This document shows, one piece after another, positions 8,309 to 16,054 of a stretch of DNA of 64,000 nucleotides. The notes below the pieces were generated by a model. It was given only the letters and a program-made list of their open reading frames with translations. It searched no databases and was not told the DNA's origin. The stretch's first letter is position 1. Each line of letters starts with the position of its first letter. The DNA is taken from contig OY829383.1 of NCBI GenBank assembly GCA_963691835.1, positions 2,852,001 to 2,916,000 on the forward strand, in the 5' to 3' direction. Position numbers and translations under genes: made by a program. Source of the DNA: G963691835 sp963691835. GTDB lineage: Bacteria > Pseudomonadota > Alphaproteobacteria > Thalassobaculales > Thalassobaculaceae.

Positions 8309-8340
8309 AACAGGAGGCCGACTGACACGGGCCTCCTGTT
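8309..8340. terminator. Stem-loop between convergent frmA and MBL-fold gene
   Basis: An 11-bp perfect inverted repeat AACAGGAGGCC / GGCCTCCTGTT encloses a 10-base loop in the convergent gap. It probably terminates the zur operon and may work in both directions. The following T-rich run is short (CCGCTTT). Confidence 0.65.
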
Positions 8341-8385
8341 CCGCTTTAAGTCACTGCTCAGCCTTGGTTGATCTCAGAGACCCCC

Positions 8386-9390
8386 TTAGCCGGGCAACTC
8401 CTGCATCACCATTGGTGCCGGATAGTATTGGAAGCCCTCGCCGCGTTTGGCGATGTTTCCAATACCGGGCCACGGGAAGTGATAGGCGATCATCGGCATG
8501 CGCTCGTTGGCAAGCATGTCGAGGACACGGTACCGGGTCTGTGCCGACTGTTTGGGATCCGTGTCGTAGGCGAACTCCATCAGCGGTTTCTCGAGCAGCA
8601 GGACATGGTGGTGAGTCGTGTCCCCAATGGCTGCCATGGTCTTCCCGTCGGAGGTCAACAGGAACATGGTGTGACCGACCGTGTGTCCCGGTGCCGCCAT
8701 GGCCTGGATGCCCGGCAGAAACTCTTGGCCATCCTTGAAGAAGACAATGCGATCCCGGTTCGGCAGCAGGTTGTCCCTGGCACCCTGGACGAACAGCTTC
8801 ATGTAGCCTGGCTCTGTCATCGTCAGCTTGGCTTCGTCCGTCCAGAACTCGAAATCCTCTTGGGAAATGTAGATCTGCGCGTTCGGGAAGTTCCGCTGAC
8901 CATCATCAGACATGATGCCCCAGACGTGGTCACAGTGACCGTGCGTGCAGAGAATTGCATCAATCGACTCAGGGTCGATCCCGGCCACCCGCAGGTTGTG
9001 CATCATTTGGCCAGTCGTCGGACCAAAGATCTGCGACTCGCCCATTCCGGTGTCGAACAGCACGACGTGAGAGCCGTTGTTCAGCACCAGAATGTTCTGC
9101 TCGAGAATCACATTGGTCGGATCGAGGAAGTTGCTGGTGAGCATGCTCCCAACTTCTTCCTTCGTCGTTCCCAGGAAGCTCGCGGATGGCTCGCCTAAGG
9201 GAAGGATCCCATCCGAGATAACGGTGCCCTGCATCGAACCATGCTTAAAGCGGTAGAAGTATGGAGCTTGGTTGGTCGCCATCGGTGCTTTGGCAAAAGC
9301 TGGGCCTGTGCCCAAGCTGACCGACGTTGCTCCAGCGATCGCCGCGGCACCGAACAACGCGCCTCGGCGAGTAAGTGTAAGGTCTTGCAT
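8386..9390 (-). CDS. Tat-exported metallo-beta-lactamase-fold hydrolase
   Basis: This is a 334-residue MBL-fold hydrolase with a twin-arginine signal (TRRGALFG near residue 8, cleavage after AFA near 33). Metal motifs are HxHxDH as THGHCDHVWG, PGHTVGH, GDTTHH and a C-terminal HFPWPGIG. The family binds two Zn (or Fe/Mn) ions and includes lactonases and esterases; the substrate is not known here. Tat export implies folding and metal loading in the cytoplasm. A Zur-type box lies 128 bp upstream. It converges with frmA. Confidence 0.9.
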   Translation of the reverse strand: MQDLTLTRRGALFGAAAIAGATSVSLGTGPAFAKAPMATNQAPYFYRFKHGSMQGTVISDGILPLGEPSASFLGTTKEEVGSMLTSNFLDPTNVILEQNILVLNNGSHVVLFDTGMGESQIFGPTTGQMMHNLRVAGIDPESIDAILCTHGHCDHVWGIMSDDGQRNFPNAQIYISQEDFEFWTDEAKLTMTEPGYMKLFVQGARDNLLPNRDRIVFFKDGQEFLPGIQAMAAPGHTVGHTMFLLTSDGKTMAAIGDTTHHHVLLLEKPLMEFAYDTDPKQSAQTRYRVLDMLANERMPMIAYHFPWPGIGNIAKRGEGFQYYPAPMVMQELPG

Positions 9391-9517
9391 TTGCTACCTC
9401 CCTCACTGCTCCCGGAGGCCATTCACGGCGGATATCTTCTCTATCCGACATCGGATAACCGGTGCTGCCGAAGGACCCCCGATTGTTTCTTTTGGTGTGT
9501 TTCCAGAACGTATTCGT

Positions 9518-9535
9518 GAAACGTTATAACGTAAC
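9518..9535. promoter_or_regulatory. Zur box 2 (upstream of MBL-fold hydrolase)
   Basis: The site GAAACGTTATAACGTAAC contains the perfect 12-bp palindrome ACGTTATAACGT (9521-9532). It differs from box 3 at only one of 18 positions and lies 128 bp upstream of the MBL-fold gene start. Confidence 0.8.
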
Positions 9536-9657
9536 GGGGTATTGCCACCCGGCGCAACACATCCGGTTAAACGACAGGCACCAGATGGGTGCGGCGGCTG
9601 TTTCTTGAAAGTTCGCGTCCGGTTGCCGTTCGCAAGATCTAGGTCGTCATTTGGACA

Positions 9658-9695
9658 GCGGCCGGCTGATTGGAATGGCCCGTTCAGCCGGCCGC
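9658..9695. terminator. Stem-loop downstream of porin
   Basis: A 12-bp inverted repeat GCGGCCGGCTGA / TCAGCCGGCCGC has a 14-base loop and sits 19 bp past the porin stop. Its position suggests it ends the porin transcript, though the T-run is on the opposite side (GGTTTC). Confidence 0.5.
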
Positions 9696-9713
9696 GGTTT
9701 CTGACGCGTTGGC

Positions 9714-10883
9714 TCAGAACTCCAAGGTGAGCCCTGTGACGAAGGCGGTGCCTTCGTTGTCGACGTTGGAGTCGTCTGAGAACCGGGTGTGGAAGAGGCT
9801 GGCAAGGGCCGTGACGCCTGGTCCGAGCTCGTAGCTGGCCGACAGCATGACGGTGTCCTGCGTGCTGTCACCGGAGACGGCGACCTCGTCCTCGAACTCG
9901 CCGCGGTAGTACGACAGGCTGACGGTTGCTGGATCGAACGCGTAGGCGACACCGATGTCGAACCCACTGCCATCCAGGGACACAGCCGTGTTGGTGCCTC
10001 CGTCAGGATTGCCGTCCGTGCTGGCGTAAGAGCCGCCGAACGTCCATGCGTCAAACGTCAGGTTGAGGCCGAAGCTGATCCCCTCAGCATCCCCGCCGCC
10101 GCTGACACCATCAGGCTGGTCCGCCGTGATGAATCCGGCGGCCACTGCAATCTCGACGCTGTCGGACAGGGTTTCGACGTAGTTGATGCCGAGCGCGATG
10201 CTGTTGTCGTAGAGGTCCCCGGCCGGCTGGGTGTTGCTGTCGGTCTCGAACTCCGGGATATAGGACAAGCCGACCTGGAAACCGGCGACGCGCGGGGTGA
10301 AGTAGGTGATCTTTGTACCTTTGCCCTCGCCGACGAAGAGGTAGGTGGACTGGAAGGCGGAATCGGAGTCGCCGCCGGTTGGGTTGTTCACCCAGTCCGG
10401 AACGTCGGAGTCGTTGATCCCCAGACCGACATCGGGGGCGCTGTACTGCATGATCGCGGCGGCGTTGTCGCGCTTGCCCGCCTCCAGGCGGCCGAGGGGC
10501 GCTTCCGCCCAGATGAAGCTGTCGTCGATCTGCTCATCATCGGCGGACTGGGCCTCCAACAGGACTTCAGCACCGAACTGTAAGCCGTTATCCAGCGTGG
10601 TTTCGCCCGCGAATATGATGTCACTGTCCGACTTGACGTCGACCCCAGAGAAGTCTTCACCGCTGACATCGTCATTGTTCGAGGCGTAACCGAAGTACTG
10701 GATGAACACACCTTCGACGCCCAGGCGGACTTTCTCCGCCGCTACGGCATTGCCTGTGGCCATGACGGATGCCATCGCACCGGCCAAACTCAAGCAGACG
10801 GCACGTGCCAGGGGCCGTCTTTTCTCCGCATTCGAGATTGATGCGCGATCGCCAAGCGATCCGCAGCCTGCTGTTCCAGTCAT
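9714..10883 (-). CDS. Outer-membrane porin
   Basis: This 389-residue protein has a signal peptide with a long basic n-region (hydrophobic core about 27-45, cleavage after AVAA). A Gly/Asp/Ser-rich sequence of alternating beta-strand pattern follows, ending in the aromatic 'VTGLTLEF', typical of a 16-strand general porin C-terminus recognised by the BAM complex. 'GRLEAGKRDNAAAIMQYSAPDVG' is the usual constriction-loop region of proteobacterial porins. A Zur-type box is 55 bp upstream, so expression under zinc limitation is likely. It may admit zinc, a zinc chelate or the substrates of the two nearby exported hydrolases (inference). Confidence 0.88.
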   Translation of the reverse strand: MTGTAGCGSLGDRASISNAEKRRPLARAVCLSLAGAMASVMATGNAVAAEKVRLGVEGVFIQYFGYASNNDDVSGEDFSGVDVKSDSDIIFAGETTLDNGLQFGAEVLLEAQSADDEQIDDSFIWAEAPLGRLEAGKRDNAAAIMQYSAPDVGLGINDSDVPDWVNNPTGGDSDSAFQSTYLFVGEGKGTKITYFTPRVAGFQVGLSYIPEFETDSNTQPAGDLYDNSIALGINYVETLSDSVEIAVAAGFITADQPDGVSGGGDAEGISFGLNLTFDAWTFGGSYASTDGNPDGGTNTAVSLDGSGFDIGVAYAFDPATVSLSYYRGEFEDEVAVSGDSTQDTVMLSASYELGPGVTALASLFHTRFSDDSNVDNEGTAFVTGLTLEF

Positions 10884-10937
10884 TTTCGCTACCCTAACAA
10901 GAAAGACTAGGTTGGAGATGTTTCCAGAGGAATTCTT

Positions 10938-10955
10938 GAAACGTTATAACATAAC
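10938..10955. promoter_or_regulatory. Zur box 3 (upstream of porin)
   Basis: The site GAAACGTTATAACATAAC is 55 bp upstream of the porin start. The preceding 20 bp (TTTCCAGA...TTCTTGAAACG) resemble the bases before box 2 with a single-base gap, suggesting promoter duplication. Confidence 0.8.
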
Positions 10956-11065
10956 AGTTTGGCTTTACACGCCGCAATACGTCACCTGATGTCCGATCTG
11001 CTGAAGTCGATCCACGCTGGTTACAGGCAAAAAACAGGAGATCTCGCGGAACGATCCTCTAGCGT

Positions 11066-11083
11066 GTAACGTTATAATGTTAC
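11066..11083. promoter_or_regulatory. Zur box 4 (upstream of cyclase)
   Basis: The near-perfect dyad GTAACGTTATAATGTTAC lies 71 bp upstream of the cyclase ATG. Together with box 3 it occupies the divergent porin/cyclase promoter region. Confidence 0.8.
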
Positions 11084-11153
11084 CTTTGTCGGGCGCTGGC
11101 TCAACTCGGTAGCAAATGCTGGTCAGTCGATTGTTTGAAAAGGGGGATCTGTC

Positions 11154-11975
11154 ATGTGCCATCCGATCATCATGGAATACGTGAAGGGAAAAGCACTTAG
11201 CCGGCGGGATCTGTTTCGAGGATCGGCCGCGGCCGGCGCGGCGATCGTTGCGTCTACCGCCATGACCCCGCGTCCGGTGCTTGCGCAACCGGCCAACCGG
11301 GTCGTGGACCTGACCCATACGCTGACATACGACTTCCCCACCTACTTTGGAGAGCAGCAATTCTTCGATGAAGATGTGTTCACCTACGCAAAGAACAGCT
11401 TCAACCTCAAGACACTCCGCGTAAATGAGCACACTGGTACGCACATCGACGCGCCTCTGCACTTTACGGACGGAGGCGCCTCCATTGATGAGGTGCCCGT
11501 GGAGTCGCTCGTATGTCCGCTCGCTGTTGTCGATATTCGCGAGAAGGCGGACGCCAATCCGGACGCGCAGGTGACCCCTGAGGATCTCAAGGCGTGGATC
11601 GCAACCAACGGACCGATCCCCCAAGGAGCGTGCGTGGCACAGAACGCCGGTTGGCAGAAACGTCTGGGTTCGGCCGGGTTCCGCAACGCCGATAGCGACG
11701 GAAAGATGCACTTCCCGGCCTTCCACGTGGAGGCCGTGCAGATGTTGTTGGAAGAAGCGGAGGTTGCCGGTGTCGGCGTGGACACCTTGTCTATCGACTA
11801 CGGCCTCTCGGGGGACTTCATCACCCATTACACATGGCTGCCGGCAAACCGCTGGGCGGTGGAAAACATGGCAAATCTTGACCAGCTTCCCGCGACCGGA
11901 GCAACGCTCGTCGTCGGTGCACCGAAGCACAAAGGTGGAACGGGAGGGCCGTGCCGCCTGATCGCGTTGGTCTAG
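11154..11975 (+). CDS. Tat-exported cyclase-family (kynurenine-formamidase-like) metallohydrolase
   Basis: This 273-residue protein is of the cyclase/KynB family. A twin-arginine signal (SRRDLFRG, residues 16-23, cleavage after VLA) precedes the catalytic domain. The metal motif HxGTHxDxPxHF is present as HTGTHIDAPLHF (about residues 93-104). Relatives hydrolyse N-formylkynurenine, isatin or similar amides using Zn or Mn. The ATG at 11154 has AAAAGGGGGA upstream; an internal ATG at 11172 is also possible. A Zur-type box lies 71 bp upstream. The in vivo substrate is unknown. Confidence 0.88.
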   Translation: MCHPIIMEYVKGKALSRRDLFRGSAAAGAAIVASTAMTPRPVLAQPANRVVDLTHTLTYDFPTYFGEQQFFDEDVFTYAKNSFNLKTLRVNEHTGTHIDAPLHFTDGGASIDEVPVESLVCPLAVVDIREKADANPDAQVTPEDLKAWIATNGPIPQGACVAQNAGWQKRLGSAGFRNADSDGKMHFPAFHVEAVQMLLEEAEVAGVGVDTLSIDYGLSGDFITHYTWLPANRWAVENMANLDQLPATGATLVVGAPKHKGGTGGPCRLIALV

Positions 11976-12126
11976 AAGTGTGCTCAGGTCCGCGGGCACA
12001 AACTGGCGCCGGTGAGAGAGGCAACGGCCTCTCGACCGTGATGACCATTCAAGCCATCCATGACCAGAACGGGGTCCGGACTTCGCGAAAGCTCAGACGA
12101 AAGACAATCTTGAGAGAGGAACGAGA

Positions 12127-12657
12127 ATGATGATCAGAACAACATTGGCGACAGTGGCCGTCTGGACACTGATGGCCGCTGGAATTGCCCAGGCTGGGTC
12201 GATCTCCAAGCAAGACGTGATCGATGCGCAGAAGGAATGGGGCGAGGGCATTGTGGCCATCGCCGCGAAGCACTCAGCGGGTGGCGATTACAAGGCCAGG
12301 GCGATGGAGCATATCGAGACGCTCTACGCTTACGGCGATGCAGAGGTCATGTTCAAGCCAACCTTGGCGGCCGAGGATCAGTTCCGCGAAACCTTCGACG
12401 AAGCGTTGAGCTACTTCATTGGTACCAAAGGCAGTGAAGACAAAGGCTTCGCAATCAAGGGCTGGACCAATGTTCGTTGGGAAAACAACGGGATCTTCAC
12501 CAGCGGCAAATCCGCCATGTCCATGGGTAACTACTATTTCACGGGACCTGACGGTAAGGAGACCAAGGTTGAGTACAGCTTCGGCTACATCCAGGACAAG
12601 GATGGGAAGCTGAAGATCAATCTACACCACTCTTCGCTGCCCTACGCTCCTTCCTGA
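12127..12657 (+). CDS. Secreted NTF2/SnoaL-like protein
   Basis: This 176-residue protein has a Sec signal peptide (residues 1-23, cleavage after AQA). The mature part has the layout of an NTF2-like cone: N-terminal helix 'WGEGIVAIAAKH', a strand-rich middle 'YAYGDAEVMFKPTLAAEDQFR', and a C-terminal 'VEYSFGYIQDKDGKLKINLHHSS' that could line a pocket. Similar proteins are sometimes labelled phosphoribosyl-AMP cyclohydrolase, but no HisI motif is seen here. A good AGAGAGGAACGAG ribosome site precedes the ATG. It lies 151 bp after the cyclase and may be co-transcribed from Zur box 4. Function unknown. Confidence 0.75.
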   Translation: MMIRTTLATVAVWTLMAAGIAQAGSISKQDVIDAQKEWGEGIVAIAAKHSAGGDYKARAMEHIETLYAYGDAEVMFKPTLAAEDQFRETFDEALSYFIGTKGSEDKGFAIKGWTNVRWENNGIFTSGKSAMSMGNYYFTGPDGKETKVEYSFGYIQDKDGKLKINLHHSSLPYAPS

Positions 12658-12737
12658 TGGTCCTGGACGGAAGAGCGGGCGGAGGCGCCCAACTATAGAT
12701 GGCCTGGGTTGGTTCTCTTAGAGTCCGTCCATAAAGT

Positions 12738-13200
12738 TCATGTTTGTTTCAAGCGGCGTACCATGATCTTGATCATGGCGAGGTAGATGAAGGCGGTGGC
12801 GGTTCGCGCCCGCGCCTCGAAGTCTCGGGCGAGCCTTCGGTTGCGCGAGATCCAGGCCAGCGAGCGTTCGACGATCCAGCGCTTGGCCTGCACCATGAAG
12901 CCCTTGGCGCCGTCGCTCCGCTTGATGATTTCCAGCCGCCAGGGCCCGGTCTTGGCCACCGCCTTGGCGGCTTTCGGCCCCTGGTAGCCGGCATCGGCGA
13001 AGACCACCTCGATGAATGGAAACCGTCGCCGCACCCGCTTGCTCAAAACCAAGGCCGCGCCGTCGCGGTCCTGAATGTCGGCTGGATGCACCACCGCCGT
13101 GAGCAGCAGTCCGCCATGGTCAGTGAGGATGTGGCGCTTCACGCCGCGCGTCTTCTTGCCCGCGTCATAGCCGATCGGGTCAAGCGACGCCCCCCTTTTT
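12738..13200 (-). CDS. IS5-family transposase, C-terminal frame (OrfB)
   Basis: This is the downstream frame of the transposase. It carries the second catalytic Asp (FADAGYQG) and the catalytic Glu (RWIVERSLAW), followed by 'NRRLARDFE'. It has no sensible start of its own; family-like sequence begins about GASLDPIGYD, right after the slippery run. It is expected to be made as a fusion with OrfA by -1 frameshifting. The C-terminus MVRRLKQT lies close to the left inverted repeat. Confidence 0.8.
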
Positions 13201-13573
13201 GCGCCGATTTGGCGCTTTGGCTGTCGATAATCGCGGCGCTCGGTTGCCCCTCTCGGCCTTCCGCCTCGCGCAACGCCACATAGAGCGTATCGTGCATCCG
13301 CTCGAGCGTGCCGTCCCAGGCCCACAGATCGAAATACCCATGCACCGTGCTCTTCGGCGGAAAGTCCTTCGGCAAATGGCGCCACGGGCAGCCGGTCTCC
13401 AGAACATAGAGCAAGCCATTGATCACCGCGCGAACGTCAACCGACCGCTTGCGGCCGCCATGCCGGGCCGGCGGGATCAACGGCGCCAGAACCGACCACT
13501 CTTCGTCCGTCAGATCACTCGGGTACCGAAGGCCCCGGCGCTCATAACGGGCACGGTTTTCTTTCGTCCACAT
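13139..13573 (-). CDS. IS5-family transposase, N-terminal frame (OrfA)
   Basis: This 144-codon frame holds the DUF4096-type N-terminal domain ('YPSDLTDEEWSVLAPLIP') and the first catalytic Asp (IIDSQSAKSAQKGG). True homology ends at the A5G6 run (read on the minus strand, 13190-13200); the last 16 residues are out-of-frame filler. A -1 shift there joins it to the C-terminal frame. Such a run is normal for IS427-type programmed frameshifting, so the element may be active. Confidence 0.8.
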   Translation of the reverse strand: MWTKENRARYERRGLRYPSDLTDEEWSVLAPLIPPARHGGRKRSVDVRAVINGLLYVLETGCPWRHLPKDFPPKSTVHGYFDLWAWDGTLERMHDTLYVALREAEGREGQPSAAIIDSQSAKSAQKGGRRLTRSAMTRARRRAA

Positions 13574-13800
13574 CTGGTAGCTCCCTCATCAATCGCTACA
13601 AGATAGTGAATCACAAACGATTCCAACGATTCAATGACTTTGTGGACGGGCTCTTAGGGCCTATTCAGGCAAGTCTCACGACAAGTGAATGATGAGAGCG
13701 CCGAGACAGGGTATTTCTGCTCTAACTTGGCGCTCTCTCAGTCTGTCGCAGATGCGATGGGGCTGTTTGCGGCATGGAAAAGCCACCCACCCATGACGCT

Positions 13801-13968
13801 CTAGCCGTTGCAGTCGCAACCCGTATGTCCGCATCCGGTGCCGGAGCTGTGGCCCTCGGCGCACGCATCGCTGCAGTAATTCTTGTCGTCCTTTTGGATC
13901 GCCTCTTTGATCTCAACGATGCAAACGCAGTCGCTGCACGCACATTTCTGTTGGGTAACGGTCACCAT
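13801..13968 (-). CDS. smtA: Bacterial metallothionein (SmtA/BmtA type)
   Basis: This 55-residue protein has nine Cys (9, 11, 14, 16, 32, 36, 46, 51, 53) and two His (40, 48) in the order of the SmtA zinc-finger-like fold: CAC..CVC, YC..CA.GH, GCGH.GC.C. It binds about four zinc or cadmium ions and buffers cytoplasmic excess. The ATG has an AGGAGAAGAGGA ribosome site. It lies 12 bp downstream of the ArsR/SmtB regulator, which almost certainly controls it. Confidence 0.93.
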   Translation of the reverse strand: MVTVTQQKCACSDCVCIVEIKEAIQKDDKNYCSDACAEGHSSGTGCGHTGCDCNG

Positions 13969-13980
13969 TCCTCTTCTCCT

Positions 13981-14301
13981 TTAGCTGTCAGACACACCGT
14001 GATCACACTCAAACAAGTGATTGCTCATCATCCTGAGCACGCTCTCCACACACGCATCGTCCATTGAATAGAGAACCTGCTTGCCGCGCCGGTCGCCCTT
14101 GAGAATGCGCGCGGCCCGGAGCAGCCGCAGGTGATGGCTCGCCAGGGCCGCGGACATGCCGAGTTCCTCGGCGATCTGCCCGGCCGGTTTCTCCCGGCCC
14201 AAACAGGCGGACACAATCGACAACCGTGTCGGATCGCCCAAGAGCGCGAAGGTCTCGGCCATCCGGACGACCTGATCTTTCTGCAGTGTGATCTCGTTCA
14301 T
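13981..14301 (-). CDS. smtB: ArsR/SmtB-family metal-sensing repressor
   Basis: This is a 106-residue winged-helix repressor from the ATG at 14301. An upstream in-frame start would run through the operator and is unlikely. The HTH reads 'LGDPTRLSIVSACLGREKPAGQIAEELGMSAALASHHLRLL', and the C-terminal helix has DACVESVLRMMSNHLFECDHG, resembling the alpha-5 zinc site of SmtB/CzrA (D, H, E/C, H). Zinc binding releases the operator. It directly precedes the metallothionein and is autoregulated through the palindrome at 14307. Confidence 0.9.
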   Translation of the reverse strand: MNEITLQKDQVVRMAETFALLGDPTRLSIVSACLGREKPAGQIAEELGMSAALASHHLRLLRAARILKGDRRGKQVLYSMDDACVESVLRMMSNHLFECDHGVSDS

Positions 14302-14306
14302 GCACC

Positions 14307-14332
14307 AACAATTAAACAATTGTTTAATTGTT
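14307..14332. promoter_or_regulatory. SmtB operator, perfect 26-bp palindrome
   Basis: A 13-bp half site AACAATTAAACAA is followed by its exact complement TTGTTTAATTGTT. It starts 6 bp upstream of the smtB ATG. The inner ATTAAACAATTGTTTAAT matches the 12-2-12 type dyad of ArsR/SmtB sensors. Confidence 0.85.
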
Positions 14333-14563
14333 GTAAATAACTTTTCGGTTGAGACGTCTTCTGATCGTCCTGCGGAGAGATCCACGCTAAAGGCCTGCTT
14401 TGGGCCCGAGTTGCTGAAGATAGGACGGAGCTGCCGTGTTGCTGCGACGTCCTCATCACGCCTCTAGTCCGCTGGTATATCGTCGTTTTTTGTAAGTCGA
14501 CCTGACTTCAGGGGCGCCATTCTCCTTGGCGGAACCGGAGTCCATGACACAAGTTTTCGGCGT

Positions 14564-14980
14564 TCAATCCCCCTCCACGGCACCATTCTCGGTGTCTTCG
14601 TGGTCGCTTGTTTGCTGTAACCATGTCCGAGCCTCATCCTCGGCAAAGAACAGCTTCATCTGAACGGGGCTCATGGTCTCCTGAAGTGCTTGAAAAGCGG
14701 AAATGATCAGGCGGTCCGCCGTGTGCGGATTGACGACGATCGCCGTCCTCGGTTTGCCGCCGCGCGCCTCCGCGAACAAAAGCCCGTGTCGGGCCAACCG
14801 CTCAAGATCTGATGCCATAAGGCCGGACAAGGACGCACCACTAAAGATGTACATCGATTTCCGGGTGGGGTGATGAGCGTACCACTCCGACATCGCCGCC
14901 ATGATGTCTTCCGCGCCAACAACGCCGCTTGCGGCGAACACCGAGACATCGTCAACGAGTTCAGGACGGATCGGCATCAA
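14564..14980 (-). CDS. Hypothetical protein, possibly STAS/SpoIIAA-like fold
   Basis: This 138-residue soluble protein has alternating strands and helices: 'RPELVDDVSVFAASGVVGAEDIMAAMSEWYAHHP', 'SMYIFSGASLSGLMASDLERLAR', 'RTAIVVNPHTADRLIISAFQAL' and 'MKLFFAEDEARTWL'. The pattern and the closing 'F.....A..WL' resemble SpoIIAA-like/STAS proteins, but no catalytic motif is visible and the assignment is weak. The acidic tail ends SDHEDTENGAVEGD. No operon partner is evident. Confidence 0.55.
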   Translation of the reverse strand: MMPIRPELVDDVSVFAASGVVGAEDIMAAMSEWYAHHPTRKSMYIFSGASLSGLMASDLERLARHGLLFAEARGGKPRTAIVVNPHTADRLIISAFQALQETMSPVQMKLFFAEDEARTWLQQTSDHEDTENGAVEGD

Positions 14981-15062
14981 GCGGCTCTACTTCAATCGAA
15001 TGGGGTTTGACCTCAAGCGGCCCGCTCAATAGGGCTGATTCAAGATGCCTGAAGGTCGACGC

Positions 15063-15857
15063 TCAAGATCCGGGAACGACGATACGCGGTCGCCTTGGCT
15101 GGGCGAGGGCCGAGTTCTGAGACGTGTCGATGGGCAGGACCATCGCGTAGTCGCCACCGGTGCGGATGACATTACGGATCTGGATCATGCGGTCCGTATC
15201 TTCCCCCACAGCGACGAAAAGACGGACAAAACGGCCGGATACGGTCTCGGTCTCAATGTAGGTTGGGCTGTAGCCGTTCAAAACGTCCGGATACTTCTCC
15301 GCCAACACTTCCCAACCGGTCAGTGCCGCCCCATGGGTTCGATACGAGGCGAGATGCAGCCCCTTCTGACTTAACTGCTGGGGGAAGGGAACATCCCGTG
15401 TCCGGAATTCCAGACGCTCTATCCGTGCCCGGATCTGTGCCGTGGACCCGTCCCTAGATTTGAGCAGCGTTGCAACCGTATCCAGCGCTTCCCGGCTGTC
15501 CCGCCGGATGCGCTCCAACTCTTCCATCACCTCGGGAGCGGGCGCCCCGCTTCCACCCGCGTCCGCGAGGGCGGGTTGACGGGAGAGGGTCTCGAGATTG
15601 GTTTCCAATTGTCCGAGCTGAGTCTCGATCGCCCGCAACCTGTCGTCGGGCCCATTGGTGTTCTTGATGACCTGATCGATGCGTTGATCGATGTAAAGGC
15701 GGCGCCGATGTGCCCGCTGGGCTTCCATTGCGGCGACGGTGTCCCGGATCTTCGCATCAATTCTGAGATCCTGAGCGTCCCGGTCCAGGGTCGGCACCCA
15801 GGAGCAGCCCGCGACGAGCAAGGCCGTCAGTCCGGCTGCAGCGATGGTGACCCGCAT
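15063..15857 (-). CDS. Outer-membrane-type lipoprotein with coiled coil and SPOR-like C-terminus
   Basis: The start at 15857 gives 264 residues beginning with a lipoprotein signal; lipobox LVAGC has its Cys at residue 18. A Gln/Arg/Glu-rich region (about 40-150) is predicted coiled coil. The C-terminal part (about 170-247, 'LHLASYRTHGAALTGWEVLAEKYPDVL...') resembles the SPOR fold that binds denuded peptidoglycan. An upstream in-frame start at 15908 would spoil the signal peptide. A role in envelope or septal structure is likely (inference). Confidence 0.75.
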   Translation of the reverse strand: MRVTIAAAGLTALLVAGCSWVPTLDRDAQDLRIDAKIRDTVAAMEAQRAHRRRLYIDQRIDQVIKNTNGPDDRLRAIETQLGQLETNLETLSRQPALADAGGSGAPAPEVMEELERIRRDSREALDTVATLLKSRDGSTAQIRARIERLEFRTRDVPFPQQLSQKGLHLASYRTHGAALTGWEVLAEKYPDVLNGYSPTYIETETVSGRFVRLFVAVGEDTDRMIQIRNVIRTGGDYAMVLPIDTSQNSALAQPRRPRIVVPGS

Positions 15858-15901
15858 GACTAGAATCCGCTCAACATATCCCCAGAAAACTCGATATGAC
15901 C

Positions 15902-16027
15902 TTAACACGCGGCCTCAAGTCTGTGAATTCCCTTGCGTTCGATGTTGTTGCTTTTCCAATCCAACTGCGTCGTCTCGACCTCAGACGAGCGTTTGCTCTC
16001 CGAAGCTGAATAGGTTTTCATACTCAT
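15902..16027 (-). CDS. Possible small protein (41 residues)
   Basis: A short frame starts MSMKTYSASES and ends RLEAAC. It is hydrophilic and Ser/Glu/Lys-rich, with a terminal Cys. A fair ribosome site, GAAAGG, lies 8 bases upstream of its ATG. It is divergent from the GTG-started gene at 16055. No family is recognised, and coding status rests only on the ribosome site and context. Confidence 0.35.
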   Translation of the reverse strand: MSMKTYSASESKRSSEVETTQLDWKSNNIERKGIHRLEAAC

Positions 16028-16054
16028 CTGTATACCTTTCGAGGGGAGAATGCG

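Larger units (their letters stand above)
9391..9713. other. Intergenic region between MBL-fold gene and porin
   Basis: This 323-bp stretch has no convincing gene. It holds the promoter side of the MBL-fold gene with Zur box 2 (9518-9535) and, near the porin end, a GC-rich stem-loop (9658-9695). Confidence 0.6.
12721..13653 (-). mobile_element. IS5-family (IS427-like) insertion sequence
   Basis: The element is about 933 bp. Imperfect terminal inverted repeats start GAGTCCGTCCATAAAG (left, 12721) and GAGCCCGTCCACAAAG (right end, read inward from 13653). TTA flanks both ends (12718-12720 and 13654-13656), a plausible 3-bp target duplication. It carries two overlapping transposase frames joined at a run of A and G bases, as in the IS427 group. 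It sits between the NTF2-like gene and the metallothionein. Confidence 0.82.

Noticed and set aside
13694..13737. GAGAGCGCC / GGCGCTCTC inverted repeat downstream of the metallothionein
   Set aside because: The 26-base loop and lack of a T-run make a terminator call unsafe; it may be part of an older mobile sequence.
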